From Acidobacteriota bacterium (GTDB taxonomy: Bacteria; Acidobacteriota; Terriglobia; Bryobacterales; Bryobacteraceae), in assembly GCA_016871135.1 (NCBI GenBank), contig VFZQ01000004.1, positions 1 to 30,093 of the forward strand: DNA of 30,093 bases, given 5' to 3'. The notes below the pieces were generated by a model, which had not been told where the DNA came from, did not search any database, and saw only the letters and a program-made list of their open reading frames with translations. Both the position numbers and the translations under genes were made by a program. Below are positions 1 to 8,234 of the stretch, piece after piece (the stretch's first letter is position 1; each line of letters starts with the position of its first letter).

Positions 1-114
1 AATACGGCGTTCGTTCCGGGTCCCGATGGACCAAACCAGAGCGGCACCTTCGGAACAATCACGCGCTCGCGCGATGCCCGGGTTGTGCAGTTGGCCCTGA
101 AATTGATCTTCTAA
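1..114 (+). CDS. TonB-dependent receptor, C-terminal end only (partial)
   Basis: The first 111 bases are open in frame 1 and encode 37 residues ending in VVQLALKLIF before TAA. A short alternating hydrophobic final strand ending in Phe is the hallmark of outer-membrane beta-barrel proteins recognised by the Bam machinery. The preceding pattern (FGTITRSRDARVVQLALK) is the typical ending of Acidobacteriota Oar-like TonB-dependent receptors, which have an N-terminal carboxypeptidase-regulatory-like domain. Such receptors import oligosaccharides or other large substrates across the outer membrane. The rest of the gene lies left of the window. The stop is 9 bases before the next start, so it is probably cotranscribed with the DUF1549/DUF1501 genes. 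The receptor assignment rests on a short tail and is an inference from family pattern. Confidence 0.6.
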   Translation, partial: NTAFVPGPDGPNQSGTFGTITRSRDARVVQLALKLIF

Positions 115-123
115 AGGTGAGAG

Positions 124-1839
124 ATGCGCATTCCGATATTGGTTCTTTCGTTCCTGTCTTCTCTGTACGCCGCCGATTCCCCCAAGGTTGAGCGACGAAA
201 TCTCATCGATGAACACATCTTCGGCAAGATGGAACGCGATGGAGTGCCTGCCGCCCCGCTGTCGTCCGACGAGGAGTTTGTGCGGCGTGTGACGCTCGAC
301 CTGACCGGACGGTTGCCGGCGCCAGAGACGGTTACGGCTTTCGTTGCGGATAAGGCCGCAGGCAAGCGCGATAAGTACATCGACTCGCTCTTTCCAAAAT
401 TGCCGACGATGGGGATCGGCAGGCGTCCGACCCGCGTTGGACCGTTTCTGGACCGCTGGAGTACCTTTTTCGGCGACATGTTCCGCAACAACGAACAGCT
501 CAGTTCCGGGATCAACACGTTCCACGACTACATCTATAAAGTTCTTGAGTTGAACGTTCCCTATGATGAATTCGTTCGCGACATGATCACGTCGACCGCG
601 GTATCGACGTGGACAACAGGCCCCGCGAATTTCGTAGCCCGGCACCGTGTAATGTCAGGCGACGGCTATTCCGACCTCAACCATGAAGACACCGCGGATG
701 AGCTGGCAATTTGGAGCACACGATTATTTCTCGGCGTTGACATGGAGTGTTTCTCTTGCCACGACGGCAAAGGGCACTTGGAGAAGGTCAGCCTGTGGAG
801 CACGCGCCAGAAGCGCGCCGACGTATGGCGGCAAGCGGCGTTTTTCGGCAAAACTTTCGTCGGTCCGGTGTACGGGCGCATCCCTGAATTTCGGGTGAAC
901 GACACCGAGAAGGGTTACAACCTGAAGACGAAGAGCGTTGTGCGATTGCCGCGGTATCCGGCCGATGTCACACCGACGTTTGTTATCGACGGCACAAAGT
1001 TCGACGCGAAGGCGGGTGAGAAGGAACGGGAACAGTACGCCCGGCTGTTGACCACGCATCCGCAGTTTGCCCGCGCTACGGTCAATCTGTTTTGGGCGGA
1101 ACTGATGGGGAAAGGAATTGTTGATCCACCGTTTGCATTCGATCTCGACCGGCAGGATCCCGCGAACCCGCCCCCAGCCCCATGGACCATTCAGCCGAGT
1201 CATCCGGAACTGCTCAACGCATTGGCGGAGGATTTCCGGCAGCACAAGTTCGATTTGCGGCACTTGATGCGGACTATCGTACAGTCAAACACCTATCAGC
1301 GTTCTTCCTACTTTCCCGGTGAGTGGAAGCCGAAGTACGAAACTTACTTCGCACGTCACGCCACGCGGCGATTGTCGGCCGAAGAGTTCTGGGACGCGGT
1401 GCAGGACGTTACGGGCATCTATGACTCCTACAAGGTGAAGGATCTCGACCGGAAATTTAAGTACGTAATGGAAGCGTCGTTCAACCAGGACTTCGCGAGC
1501 AGTCACGCCGGGCTATTCAACATGCTGCAGGACTGGGGACAGACCGATCGGGAGGATCCGCCCACGGATCGCCCCAGCATGGTGCAAGCCGCCAGTTTGC
1601 TGAATCACGATTTGATCTTGAATCGCGTGAAGGTAGCCATGGGCGGACGCCTGGAAAAAGTGCTCACGCGGAGCGACCGCGAATTGATTGAAGAGCTGTT
1701 TCTGGCAGCAATTGGAAGGAAGCCCGCTGAATCGGAACGGGTGAAGTCGATGCAACTGTTGGCAAACGGGCGGACACGCGGCGCCGAGGACTTGCTGTGG
1801 GCGCTGTTAAACCGGTTGGACTTCATTCTTGTGCAATAG
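124..1839 (+). CDS. DUF1549/DUF1553 (PSCyt2/PSD1) exported protein
   Basis: A 571-residue exported protein. The ATG follows AAGGTGAG at normal Shine-Dalgarno distance, and the first 16 residues (MRIPILVLSFLSSLYA) form a short signal peptide. Residues about 25-240 match the DUF1549 pattern (DEEFVRRVTLDLTGRLP, then a single heme-type motif C209-F-S-C-H213 followed by DGKGH). Residues about 300-560 match DUF1553 (FARATVNLFWAELMGKGIVDP, RHLMRTIVQSNTYQRSS, RRLSAEEFWDAV). In Planctomycetes and Acidobacteria these proteins are almost always paired with a DUF1501 gene, as here, 13 bases downstream. Their biochemical role is unknown; a secreted or periplasmic redox or polymer-processing role has been suggested from the heme motif. 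It is shorter than many planctomycete versions, which carry additional cytochrome or LamG domains. Confidence 0.9.
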   Translation: MRIPILVLSFLSSLYAADSPKVERRNLIDEHIFGKMERDGVPAAPLSSDEEFVRRVTLDLTGRLPAPETVTAFVADKAAGKRDKYIDSLFPKLPTMGIGRRPTRVGPFLDRWSTFFGDMFRNNEQLSSGINTFHDYIYKVLELNVPYDEFVRDMITSTAVSTWTTGPANFVARHRVMSGDGYSDLNHEDTADELAIWSTRLFLGVDMECFSCHDGKGHLEKVSLWSTRQKRADVWRQAAFFGKTFVGPVYGRIPEFRVNDTEKGYNLKTKSVVRLPRYPADVTPTFVIDGTKFDAKAGEKEREQYARLLTTHPQFARATVNLFWAELMGKGIVDPPFAFDLDRQDPANPPPAPWTIQPSHPELLNALAEDFRQHKFDLRHLMRTIVQSNTYQRSSYFPGEWKPKYETYFARHATRRLSAEEFWDAVQDVTGIYDSYKVKDLDRKFKYVMEASFNQDFASSHAGLFNMLQDWGQTDREDPPTDRPSMVQAASLLNHDLILNRVKVAMGGRLEKVLTRSDRELIEELFLAAIGRKPAESERVKSMQLLANGRTRGAEDLLWALLNRLDFILVQ

Positions 1840-1852
1840 TCGAAGGAGCATC

Positions 1853-3247
1853 ATGTATCCAGCATTGACGCGAAGAAAATTGTGGCAGTACGGCGCCGTC
1901 TCAGTGACCGGCGGTTTGCTCGCGCCGTTCGAACAACGGCTGAACGCAGCGGCAGCGGGCAACGTGACTCCGCGCGGTTCGGCGGACACGGTGATCTTTC
2001 TCAATCTCGTCGGCGGCCCGTCGCAGATGGACACCTTCGACTTTAAACCCTACAAGTTCACGCCGGACGATCTCGCGCCGAAGAGGCATCCGCTTGGCAT
2101 TCAGTGGCCGTACGGGCTGCTCCCGACGACGGCGGGCATTCTGGAAGACGCGGTGCTGGTGCGGTCGATGGCGGCATGGGAGACTCTGCACAATCTCGGC
2201 CAGTTCTATCTCCAGGTCGGTCATGCGTTCAACGCCGCGCGCGCCAAGGAGATGCCGTCGATGGGATCGGTGATCGCCTACGAGATGAACTCCCGTGCGA
2301 AGGCGACCGATTATCTGCCGCCGTTTGTGTCGATGAATTTCCCCGCCGGCGCGGTGAACGGTACGCTGATCCGCGAGGGCTTTCTCGAGTCCGCCTCCGC
2401 GCCGCTGACTCTCGATGTGCGCAAGGGCGGCAGTATGCCGTTCCTGCTCAAGGACGATTACCGCGAGCGGTTTCACCAGCGTCTCGATTTCTTACACTCC
2501 TTCGACACCTCGCGCCATCTGCAAGGCAGCGGTGTCAACAAGATGATGCCGGAGTGGGACGCGTTCGCGCGCGGGGCCGAAAAGATGATCCGGTCGCCAC
2601 AGGTCTCGGGGATCTTCAGCCTAAAGGAAGACGAACGCAGCCGGTATGGGACGTCGGCCTTTGGAGACGCCTGTCTCATCGCGCGGAACATGGTGGCGTC
2701 GGGCGGAGGCGCACGATTCATCCTCGTCAATCAGGGCGGCTGGGATCACCACGCCGCTATATACGGCAAAAACAATCAAGCCACAATGGAAGATTCGCGC
2801 AAGCGCGGCGGGATCTACAGCATCTGCGGTGAGTTGGACCCCGCGCTGGGGTCGCTGGTCGCGGATCTGAAGGCGGCGGGTAAACTCGACCGGACGCTGG
2901 TTTGTGTGATGGGGGAGTTCGGACGGACCCCGGGGGACTTAACCGACGTACAAGGTCGCGATCATTGGCCCAACGTACGATGCGGCTTGTTCGTGGGCGG
3001 CGGCGTCAAGGGCGGCCGAGTGATTGGCGCAACAGATGACCAAGGGGCCAAGGTTACAAAGTTCGAGTGGCATAAGAACCGGCCGATCTATCCGGAAGAT
3101 GTGACGGCGACGATCTATTCAGCGCTCGGCATCGACTGGACCAAGCGGTTAACCGGAGCACCTTCGGGCCGCGAGTTCATCTATGTCGAAGACATGTCCC
3201 CCACAGGCTTTATCGGCAGTACCGAGATAAAGGAGCTTTTCGTTTGA
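1853..3247 (+). CDS. DUF1501 family protein (sulfatase-like fold, Tat-type leader)
   Basis: A 464-residue protein. I chose the ATG at 1853 because AAGGAG lies 4-5 bases upstream of it; an in-frame start at 1829 would overlap the previous gene and add eight unlikely residues. The N-terminus carries a twin-arginine leader (LTRRKLWQYGAVSVTGG followed by an Ala-rich region), so folded export by Tat is likely. DUF1501 hallmarks are present: VIFLNLVGGPSQMDTFDFKP near the start, NQGGWDHHAAIYGKN in the middle, then DRTLVCVMGEFGRTPGD and GRDHWPNVRCGLFVGGG. The family belongs to the alkaline phosphatase/sulfatase-like superfamily but has no proven reaction. It is the standard partner of DUF1549/DUF1553 proteins. 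The stop codon is shared with the TTG start of the RidA gene, giving a 4-base overlap. Confidence 0.92.
   Translation: MYPALTRRKLWQYGAVSVTGGLLAPFEQRLNAAAAGNVTPRGSADTVIFLNLVGGPSQMDTFDFKPYKFTPDDLAPKRHPLGIQWPYGLLPTTAGILEDAVLVRSMAAWETLHNLGQFYLQVGHAFNAARAKEMPSMGSVIAYEMNSRAKATDYLPPFVSMNFPAGAVNGTLIREGFLESASAPLTLDVRKGGSMPFLLKDDYRERFHQRLDFLHSFDTSRHLQGSGVNKMMPEWDAFARGAEKMIRSPQVSGIFSLKEDERSRYGTSAFGDACLIARNMVASGGGARFILVNQGGWDHHAAIYGKNNQATMEDSRKRGGIYSICGELDPALGSLVADLKAAGKLDRTLVCVMGEFGRTPGDLTDVQGRDHWPNVRCGLFVGGGVKGGRVIGATDDQGAKVTKFEWHKNRPIYPEDVTATIYSALGIDWTKRLTGAPSGREFIYVEDMSPTGFIGSTEIKELFV
3229..3235 (+). promoter_or_regulatory. Shine-Dalgarno that fixes the TTG start of the triple-RidA gene
   Basis: AAAGGAG ends 8 bases before TTG at 3244. 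The ribosome site lies inside the last codons of the DUF1501 gene. It supports the rare TTG initiator overlapping the upstream TGA (TTGA) and translational coupling of the two genes. Confidence 0.75.
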
Positions 3248-4389
3248 GATTTTTACTGGCACTCGGGTGCTGCGCGGCGATCGCGCTGGCGGAGAAAAAA
3301 GCAATTCGTCCACCGGCGGGTCCGGCGTCAGGGCCGTATAGCGCTGGTGTATTGACGGACAAGTTTCTATACGTTTCCGGACACGTGGGTCCGGAACCGG
3401 GCGGCGGGTTTGCGCCGGGCGACGTGAGGACGCAGACGCGGCGGTGTCTGGAACTGGTCGGCAAGGTGCTGAAGGAAGCGGGACTCGACTACAAGAACGT
3501 CGTGTCAACGACGCTATATCTGGCCGATATTCGCACGCTGCCCGCAGCGGAATCGGCGTATCGGGAAGCCTTTGGGGGACACTTCCCTGCCCGTGTGGAA
3601 ATCGAATCGCAGTTACTGATTCCAGAGGCTCTGGCTGAAGTCAGCGCGGTTGCCGTGCGAGGCGAGGCGCGAGCGATTCAACCCGACGGCTGGACGAAGG
3701 CGGGAGGAATCCTTGCGGAAGGCACGCTGTTCTTCTCAACACTGCGGCCGGTCGACCCGGTGACAGGAAGGCTTGCGGGCACAACGATTGAGGAGCAAAC
3801 GGCGCAGGTGATGCGCAATCAGGAAGCGGTACTGGCCGCGGCGGGAATGAAGTTCGAAGACATGGCGGCTTCGCGCATCAACATCACCGACCCGAGTTAC
3901 TACGCTGGCCTCAATGAGACGTATAAGAAATTCGTGACGGCGCCGCCGCCGGCGCGAGCGACCGTTTTGGCAGCGCCATTTGAGCCTGGGCATTTGTTGC
4001 AGATTCATTCCGTCGCGGTGAAGGGGTCTGGCAAAGGCAGACCGGCGGGCGATTCCCCGATTCACAGCTACTCGGTAATGGCCGGAGATACGCTCTACAT
4101 CACGGGAATGACGGGCCGCGCGCCGGATGGCACTTTTGCCCGGAACGACATTAAGGCGCAAACACGTCAGGCGTTGAAGACAATCGAAGAGCAGTTGAAG
4201 CGGCACGGGATGACGTTCGCCGACGCGGTCGATGCGGTGGTGTGGCTGCGCGATCCTCGGCACGCCGCCGCAATGAATGAGGTCTATCGCGAAATCGTGA
4301 AGCCGCTTCCGCCAACGCGGGCGACGGTGCGACTTTCGCCGAACTCGGCCGACGGTCTGATCGAGATCATGATGATCGCGCACAAATAG
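3244..4389 (+). CDS. Exported protein of three tandem RidA (YjgF/YER057c/UK114) domains
   Basis: A 381-residue protein starting at TTG with a good ribosome site. A short signal peptide (MRFLLALGCCAAIALA) precedes three consecutive RidA domains at about residues 20-140, 141-262 and 265-381. RidA enzymes are usually single-domain homotrimers that hydrolyse reactive enamine/imine intermediates at subunit interfaces, using Arg105 and Glu120 (E. coli numbering). The corresponding positions are R117/E132, R238/Q253 and R359/E374. Each pair is 15 residues apart, as in E. coli, and the repeat period is exactly 121 residues. All three arginines are retained; the middle domain has Gln in place of Glu. 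The protein may therefore be a single-chain pseudotrimer working outside the cytoplasm. Substrate is unknown. The next gene starts 18 bases downstream, so it belongs to the same operon. Confidence 0.9.
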   Translation: MRFLLALGCCAAIALAEKKAIRPPAGPASGPYSAGVLTDKFLYVSGHVGPEPGGGFAPGDVRTQTRRCLELVGKVLKEAGLDYKNVVSTTLYLADIRTLPAAESAYREAFGGHFPARVEIESQLLIPEALAEVSAVAVRGEARAIQPDGWTKAGGILAEGTLFFSTLRPVDPVTGRLAGTTIEEQTAQVMRNQEAVLAAAGMKFEDMAASRINITDPSYYAGLNETYKKFVTAPPPARATVLAAPFEPGHLLQIHSVAVKGSGKGRPAGDSPIHSYSVMAGDTLYITGMTGRAPDGTFARNDIKAQTRQALKTIEEQLKRHGMTFADAVDAVVWLRDPRHAAAMNEVYREIVKPLPPTRATVRLSPNSADGLIEIMMIAHK

Positions 4390-4407
4390 CTAAGATCGTT
4401 GTTGGGA

Positions 4408-5931
4408 ATGCGATTTACGAGCTTGCTGATTGTTGCGCCTTTGGCCGCTTGGGCGGACGCGCGTTGCATCGCATGTCACGCGGGGATCGTTGAATCGTAT
4501 GCGAAGACGGGGATGGGGCGAAGCATGTCGCGGCCGCGTGCGGAGTCGCAAGTGCAGCGGTCGTGGTGGCATGATGTGTCTGGCCGGCGAATGGGAATCG
4601 ACTGGCGTGACGGCAAAATGCTGCACTTTGTTGAAGACCGCGGCAACCGCGCTGCGCACGAAATAGCGTGGGCGGTGGGATCGGGCAATGAGGGCAAGAG
4701 TTACCTGGTGCAAATTGGGCACTCGTTGTTTCAGTCGCCGATCAGCTGGTACTCGGCGCGCTTATTTTGGGACATGTCGCCTGGGTATCACATCGACGCA
4801 CGACCCGATTTCAACCGGCCGGTGACGGCGGAGTGCCTGACGTGTCACGCGGGTCAGATATCGCCAATTGCGGGGACGCAGAACCGCTATGGAAATCCGG
4901 CGATCGTCGAAGAAGCGATCGGCTGCGGGCGCTGTCATGGAGATGTTGCGGCGCACTTGGCGAAAGCCGAGCGAGGGAACATTGTGAATCCCGCAAAGCT
5001 TTCGCGCGAGCGGCGCGACAGTGTTTGTGAGTCCTGTCACTTGTCGGGAGAGGCTCGGATCCCGAATCCCGGCAGAGTGTTCTCGGACTTTCGGCCGGGT
5101 ATGCAGCTGGAAGAGGTCTTCTCGGTCTACGTGCCGTTGAAGAAGAGTTCGGACACGGTGTTGAAGGTAATATCGCATTCCGAGCAGATGGCGTCGAGCA
5201 AATGCGCCGAGATGTCGGCCGGGAAACTCTGGTGCGCGTCGTGTCACGATCCGCACAAGCAACCAAACGAACGCGAGAAGGCCGCGTACTATAGGGACCG
5301 ATGCGTGTCGTGTCATGCGAAGGAATCGATTGGCGCGCACGTGGCAAAGGTTGGCGACGACTGTGTGAAGTGCCACATGCCGCGCACGCGGAGTTACGAC
5401 GGCGGGCATGCGGCGTTCACCGATCATTGGATCCGAACGAAGAAAAGCGAGAACCGATTTCTGGATCGAGGCGAGTTGTTGCGCGCGTGGCGTGAGCCCG
5501 CCGCCGCGGTTCAAAAACGAAATCTGGCGTTGGCCTATGTGGGAAACGCGGCGAAGAGCCGAAGTCTGGCCCGGTATCGCGAAGGAGTCCGGTTGTTGAA
5601 TGAATCGATGCAGGAGGGGCATCGGGACGCGGCGTTTGCCGGGGTTGTCGGCTTGCAGTACCTGCGCGATAAACAACCGGCGCGCGCGGCCGCGTGGTTT
5701 CAAGTCGCGGTGCAGCAAGAAACGGCGAGTTCGCTGGCACGGTTGAACTTCGCGGCGGCACTGGCCGGTATCGGAAAAACCGACGACGCCAAGCGCGAAG
5801 CGGAGGAAGCGATTCGACTCGAACCGCTGCTTGAAGAGGCGTATGCGCTGTTGGCGGAAATCGAGCCAAAGCGAGCGGGATTCTGGAAAGATCAATATAG
5901 AAAGTTGGCGCCGAAGCGCATTTTGCCGTGA
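4408..5931 (+). CDS. Multiheme (7 CXXCH) c-type cytochrome with C-terminal TPRs
   Basis: A 507-residue periplasmic protein. I chose ATG 4408 because it begins the signal peptide directly (MRFTSLLIVAPLAAWA-DA); two in-frame TTG codons at 4399 and 4402 are alternatives, and no strong ribosome site is visible. Seven CXXCH heme c sites begin at residues 20 (CIACH), 143 (CLTCH), 173 (CGRCH), 207 (CESCH), 276 (CASCH), 299 (CVSCH) and 319 (CVKCH). The first is immediately after the cleavage site. The arrangement resembles the cytochrome c554/c-prime-like multiheme family. Residues about 365-505 are helical TPR repeats (for example RLNFAAALAGIGKTDDAKREA). It probably carries electrons in the periplasm and binds a partner through the TPRs. 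The partner candidate is the downstream UnbV protein, whose GTG start overlaps this stop by 4 bases. Confidence 0.9.
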   Translation: MRFTSLLIVAPLAAWADARCIACHAGIVESYAKTGMGRSMSRPRAESQVQRSWWHDVSGRRMGIDWRDGKMLHFVEDRGNRAAHEIAWAVGSGNEGKSYLVQIGHSLFQSPISWYSARLFWDMSPGYHIDARPDFNRPVTAECLTCHAGQISPIAGTQNRYGNPAIVEEAIGCGRCHGDVAAHLAKAERGNIVNPAKLSRERRDSVCESCHLSGEARIPNPGRVFSDFRPGMQLEEVFSVYVPLKKSSDTVLKVISHSEQMASSKCAEMSAGKLWCASCHDPHKQPNEREKAAYYRDRCVSCHAKESIGAHVAKVGDDCVKCHMPRTRSYDGGHAAFTDHWIRTKKSENRFLDRGELLRAWREPAAAVQKRNLALAYVGNAAKSRSLARYREGVRLLNESMQEGHRDAAFAGVVGLQYLRDKQPARAAAWFQVAVQQETASSLARLNFAAALAGIGKTDDAKREAEEAIRLEPLLEEAYALLAEIEPKRAGFWKDQYRKLAPKRILP

Positions 5932-8069
5932 CACGGATCTGGGTACTATTTGCTTTCTCGCTGCTGGCGCAGGTATCGAACCTGCGGCAGGAGGCCACAC
6001 GTCTGTACAGCGAACGGAAATTCGCGGACGCGGCGCGAGTAGTGGAGCAGATGCTAGTGGAACAACCGGGGGACCGTGAAGCGCGGTTACTGCTGGGGCT
6101 GTGTTGGCAACAGGCAAACGACCTGGATAAGGCAGAGTTAGTTCTCGCGGAACTGGCGACTCGCGAGCGAGAGTGGGCGAAGGCGCGGTATGCGCTGGCG
6201 CGCTTGATGTATATGCGCGGAAGGTTCGATGCATCGATCACCGAAGCGCGCGCGGCAGGGCTGTTGGGCGAACCGAAGGCGCGCGTCGAGAATTTGATCG
6301 GCCGCGTGAACGATGAGCGCGGGCGATTGGATGAGGCCCTGGCGAACTTTCGCGTGGCGATAGCGGCGGATCGGACGTTCGCAGCGCCATTGGCCGGCGA
6401 GGCAAGCGTCTTGTATAAGCTGGGGCGGTACGCGGAGGCAAAATCGTCGGCACAGGCGGCGCTGCGAATCGATCCGAAAGACGAAGAGGCGCGGCGTGTT
6501 TCCGAACAGATCCGGCGAGCACCGGCTGAGGTTGCGCGGACCGTCGCACCGGTGATTTCGTTCACCGACGCTGCCAACAACATTACCTTCAAGCTGGATC
6601 ACAATCCGCTGCCGGAGAAGATACTCGCATCAACGATGGCGGGCGGACTCGCCGTGTTCGACTACGACAACGACGGGAAGTTGGACATTTTTTTCACCAA
6701 CGGCGCCGATGTGTTGACGCTTGTGAAGGATCACCCGCGGCACTCAAATCGTTTGTACAAGAACCACGGGGAATGGACCTTCGAAGACATGACGAAGGAG
6801 GCGCGCCTGGAAGGCGAGGGATTTTCCATGGGCGCCGCGGCGGGGGATTTCGACAACGACGGCTGGGTCGATTTGTTTGTAGCCGGAGCGGGGCGGAACG
6901 CGCTTTACCGCAATAACCATGGGGTGTTCGAGAAGATCGAGGGCGCGGTGGCGGATGAGAAGTGGTCGGTAGCGGCTGCGTGGATCGACTATGACAAAGA
7001 CGGGCTGTTGGATCTGTTTGTCGTGAATTATTTGGACTGGGTACCGGATATCGATCAATACTGCGGCGACCGGAAACGAGACCTGCGCGTGTATTGCCAT
7101 CCGCGCGAATTCAAGCCGGTATCGAACAAGCTGTATCGGAATTTGGGCGGGGGAAAATTCGCGGATGTGAGTCTGCGCGCGGGCGTCGCGGCGCACAAGG
7201 GCAAAGGCATGAGCGCATCGGTGGCCGACTACGATGGCGACGGATGGCCGGATATCTTCGTGACCAACGACACGATGGCGAACGTGCTGTTTCGCAATCA
7301 GCGGGATGGGACTTTCGTCGAGTCGGCGCTGGCGGCAGGCGCGGCCTATAACGATATGGGCAAGCCCATCTCAGCGATGGGCGCCGACTTTCGCGACTAT
7401 GATAACGACGGCACGCCGGACCTGGTCTTCACGGCACTGACGGGCGAGACCTTTCCGCTGTTGCGCAACGCGGGCGGGATTTTTCAGGACGCGACATACC
7501 CGAGCCGCGCCGGATTGCATGCGGCTCGGCGAAGTGGATGGGGCGTGACATTCGCCGACTTGAACAACGATGGATGGAAGGATCTGGTCACCGCGAACGC
7601 GCACGTAACCGACAACATCGAGCAAGTGACAGGCGACCGCTACAAGGAACCGAATCTCGTGATGACCAATCAGCAAGGGCGGTTCACCCGAGCGATCGAT
7701 CTTGGACCGGCGGCGGCCCATCGAGGGCTGGCAGTGGCGGATCTGGACGGGGATGGGTTACAAGACATCGTGACGACAGTTCTGGGGGCGAGGCCTGAAC
7801 TGTGGCGGAATACGACCGAGAAGGCGGGCAATTGGATCGGGGTCGTGGTGGATCGGCAAGGCGCTCGAGTGCGGGTGGGGACTCAATGGCAAGAAACCTG
7901 GAGCGCGCGCGGGTATGCCAGTTCTGTGCATGGGCAGGCGCATTTTGGCGTCGGTGAGGCGAGCACTGTGGATGTCGAAGTGCGTTGGCCGGACGGAACC
8001 GTGACCGCGTTGAAGGATCAGAAGGTGAATCGGGTTCTGCGGGTGGGGAAACCCGCCGGCGCCCGGTAA
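5928..8069 (+). CDS. TPR + FG-GAP/VCBS + ASPIC/UnbV (CRTAC1-type) exported protein
   Basis: A 713-residue protein beginning at GTG in a GTGA overlap with the cytochrome stop; the start is supported by a short signal peptide (RIWVLFAFSLLAQ). Residues about 15-185 are TPRs (RLYSERKFADAARVVEQML and similar units). Residues about 205-620 hold seven FG-GAP/VCBS calcium-binding loops of the form D-x-D-x-D-G-x-x-D: DYDNDGKLD, DFDNDGWVD, DYDKDGLLD, DYDGDGWPD, DYDNDGTPD, DLNNDGWKD and DLDGDGLQD. These predict a seven-bladed beta-propeller. The last 80 residues form the ASPIC/UnbV domain (HFGVGEASTVDVEVRWPDG). This architecture is called CRTAC1/UnbV; its function is unknown in bacteria. The C-terminus is complete. 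It is the last gene of the plus-strand operon. Confidence 0.92.
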   Translation: MTRIWVLFAFSLLAQVSNLRQEATRLYSERKFADAARVVEQMLVEQPGDREARLLLGLCWQQANDLDKAELVLAELATREREWAKARYALARLMYMRGRFDASITEARAAGLLGEPKARVENLIGRVNDERGRLDEALANFRVAIAADRTFAAPLAGEASVLYKLGRYAEAKSSAQAALRIDPKDEEARRVSEQIRRAPAEVARTVAPVISFTDAANNITFKLDHNPLPEKILASTMAGGLAVFDYDNDGKLDIFFTNGADVLTLVKDHPRHSNRLYKNHGEWTFEDMTKEARLEGEGFSMGAAAGDFDNDGWVDLFVAGAGRNALYRNNHGVFEKIEGAVADEKWSVAAAWIDYDKDGLLDLFVVNYLDWVPDIDQYCGDRKRDLRVYCHPREFKPVSNKLYRNLGGGKFADVSLRAGVAAHKGKGMSASVADYDGDGWPDIFVTNDTMANVLFRNQRDGTFVESALAAGAAYNDMGKPISAMGADFRDYDNDGTPDLVFTALTGETFPLLRNAGGIFQDATYPSRAGLHAARRSGWGVTFADLNNDGWKDLVTANAHVTDNIEQVTGDRYKEPNLVMTNQQGRFTRAIDLGPAAAHRGLAVADLDGDGLQDIVTTVLGARPELWRNTTEKAGNWIGVVVDRQGARVRVGTQWQETWSARGYASSVHGQAHFGVGEASTVDVEVRWPDGTVTALKDQKVNRVLRVGKPAGAR

Positions 8070-8119
8070 TGGCGTGTTTACCGACTGACGGTCTGGGCTT
8101 TTCGGGTGCATCAGAGATT

Positions 8120-8148
8120 TTGATAAGGCCGATCAAAAAAACTATCTA
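8120..8148 (+). promoter_or_regulatory. Possible sigma70-type promoter of amt-glnK
   Basis: TTGATA (8120-8125) and TATCTA (8143-8148) are separated by 17 bases. The -35 is a 5/6 match, but the -10 is only about half matched, so support is weak. The -10 lies in the left arm of the dyad at 8131-8183. I saw no convincing sigma54 (GG-N10-GC) site. Confidence 0.25.
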
Positions 8149-8183
8149 GCGCTGACGCCGGGTTCGTCAGATGATAGTTGATC
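8131..8183 (+). promoter_or_regulatory. Interrupted dyad upstream of amt (operator or leader hairpin)
   Basis: Nested matching arms share one centre: GATC (8131-8134) with GATC (8180-8183), AACTATC (8140-8146) with GATAGTT (8173-8179), and CTGACG (8152-8157) with CGTCAG (8165-8170), around a 7-base loop. The 17 paired positions are exact; the strands between arms are unpaired. It may be a regulator-binding site on DNA or a structured 5' leader. The amt start is 51 bases downstream. Confidence 0.5.
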
Positions 8184-8234
8184 GAGTCGGCCATGTCGGC
8201 GGCTCCACTACTCCTTGTTCGAGGACAGACAACC

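Noticed and set aside
4762..6234. Long minus-strand open frame (490 codons) opposite the seven-heme cytochrome and UnbV genes
   Set aside because: The product is Arg/Pro/His-rich and featureless, and it spans two well-supported plus-strand genes.
8080..8100. Possible terminator after the 5928-8069 gene (ACCG-actga-CGGT, then CTGGGCTTTT)
   Set aside because: Only a 4-base stem and the T-run is six bases away and short; too weak to call.
8178..8234. Upstream in-frame start for amt at 8178
   Set aside because: It lies in the right arm of the dyad, has no ribosome site and would precede the proper signal peptide at 8235.
8070..8234. Sigma54/NtrC-type promoter expected for amt-glnK
   Set aside because: No GG-N10-GC pair with the surrounding consensus is convincing in this stretch.
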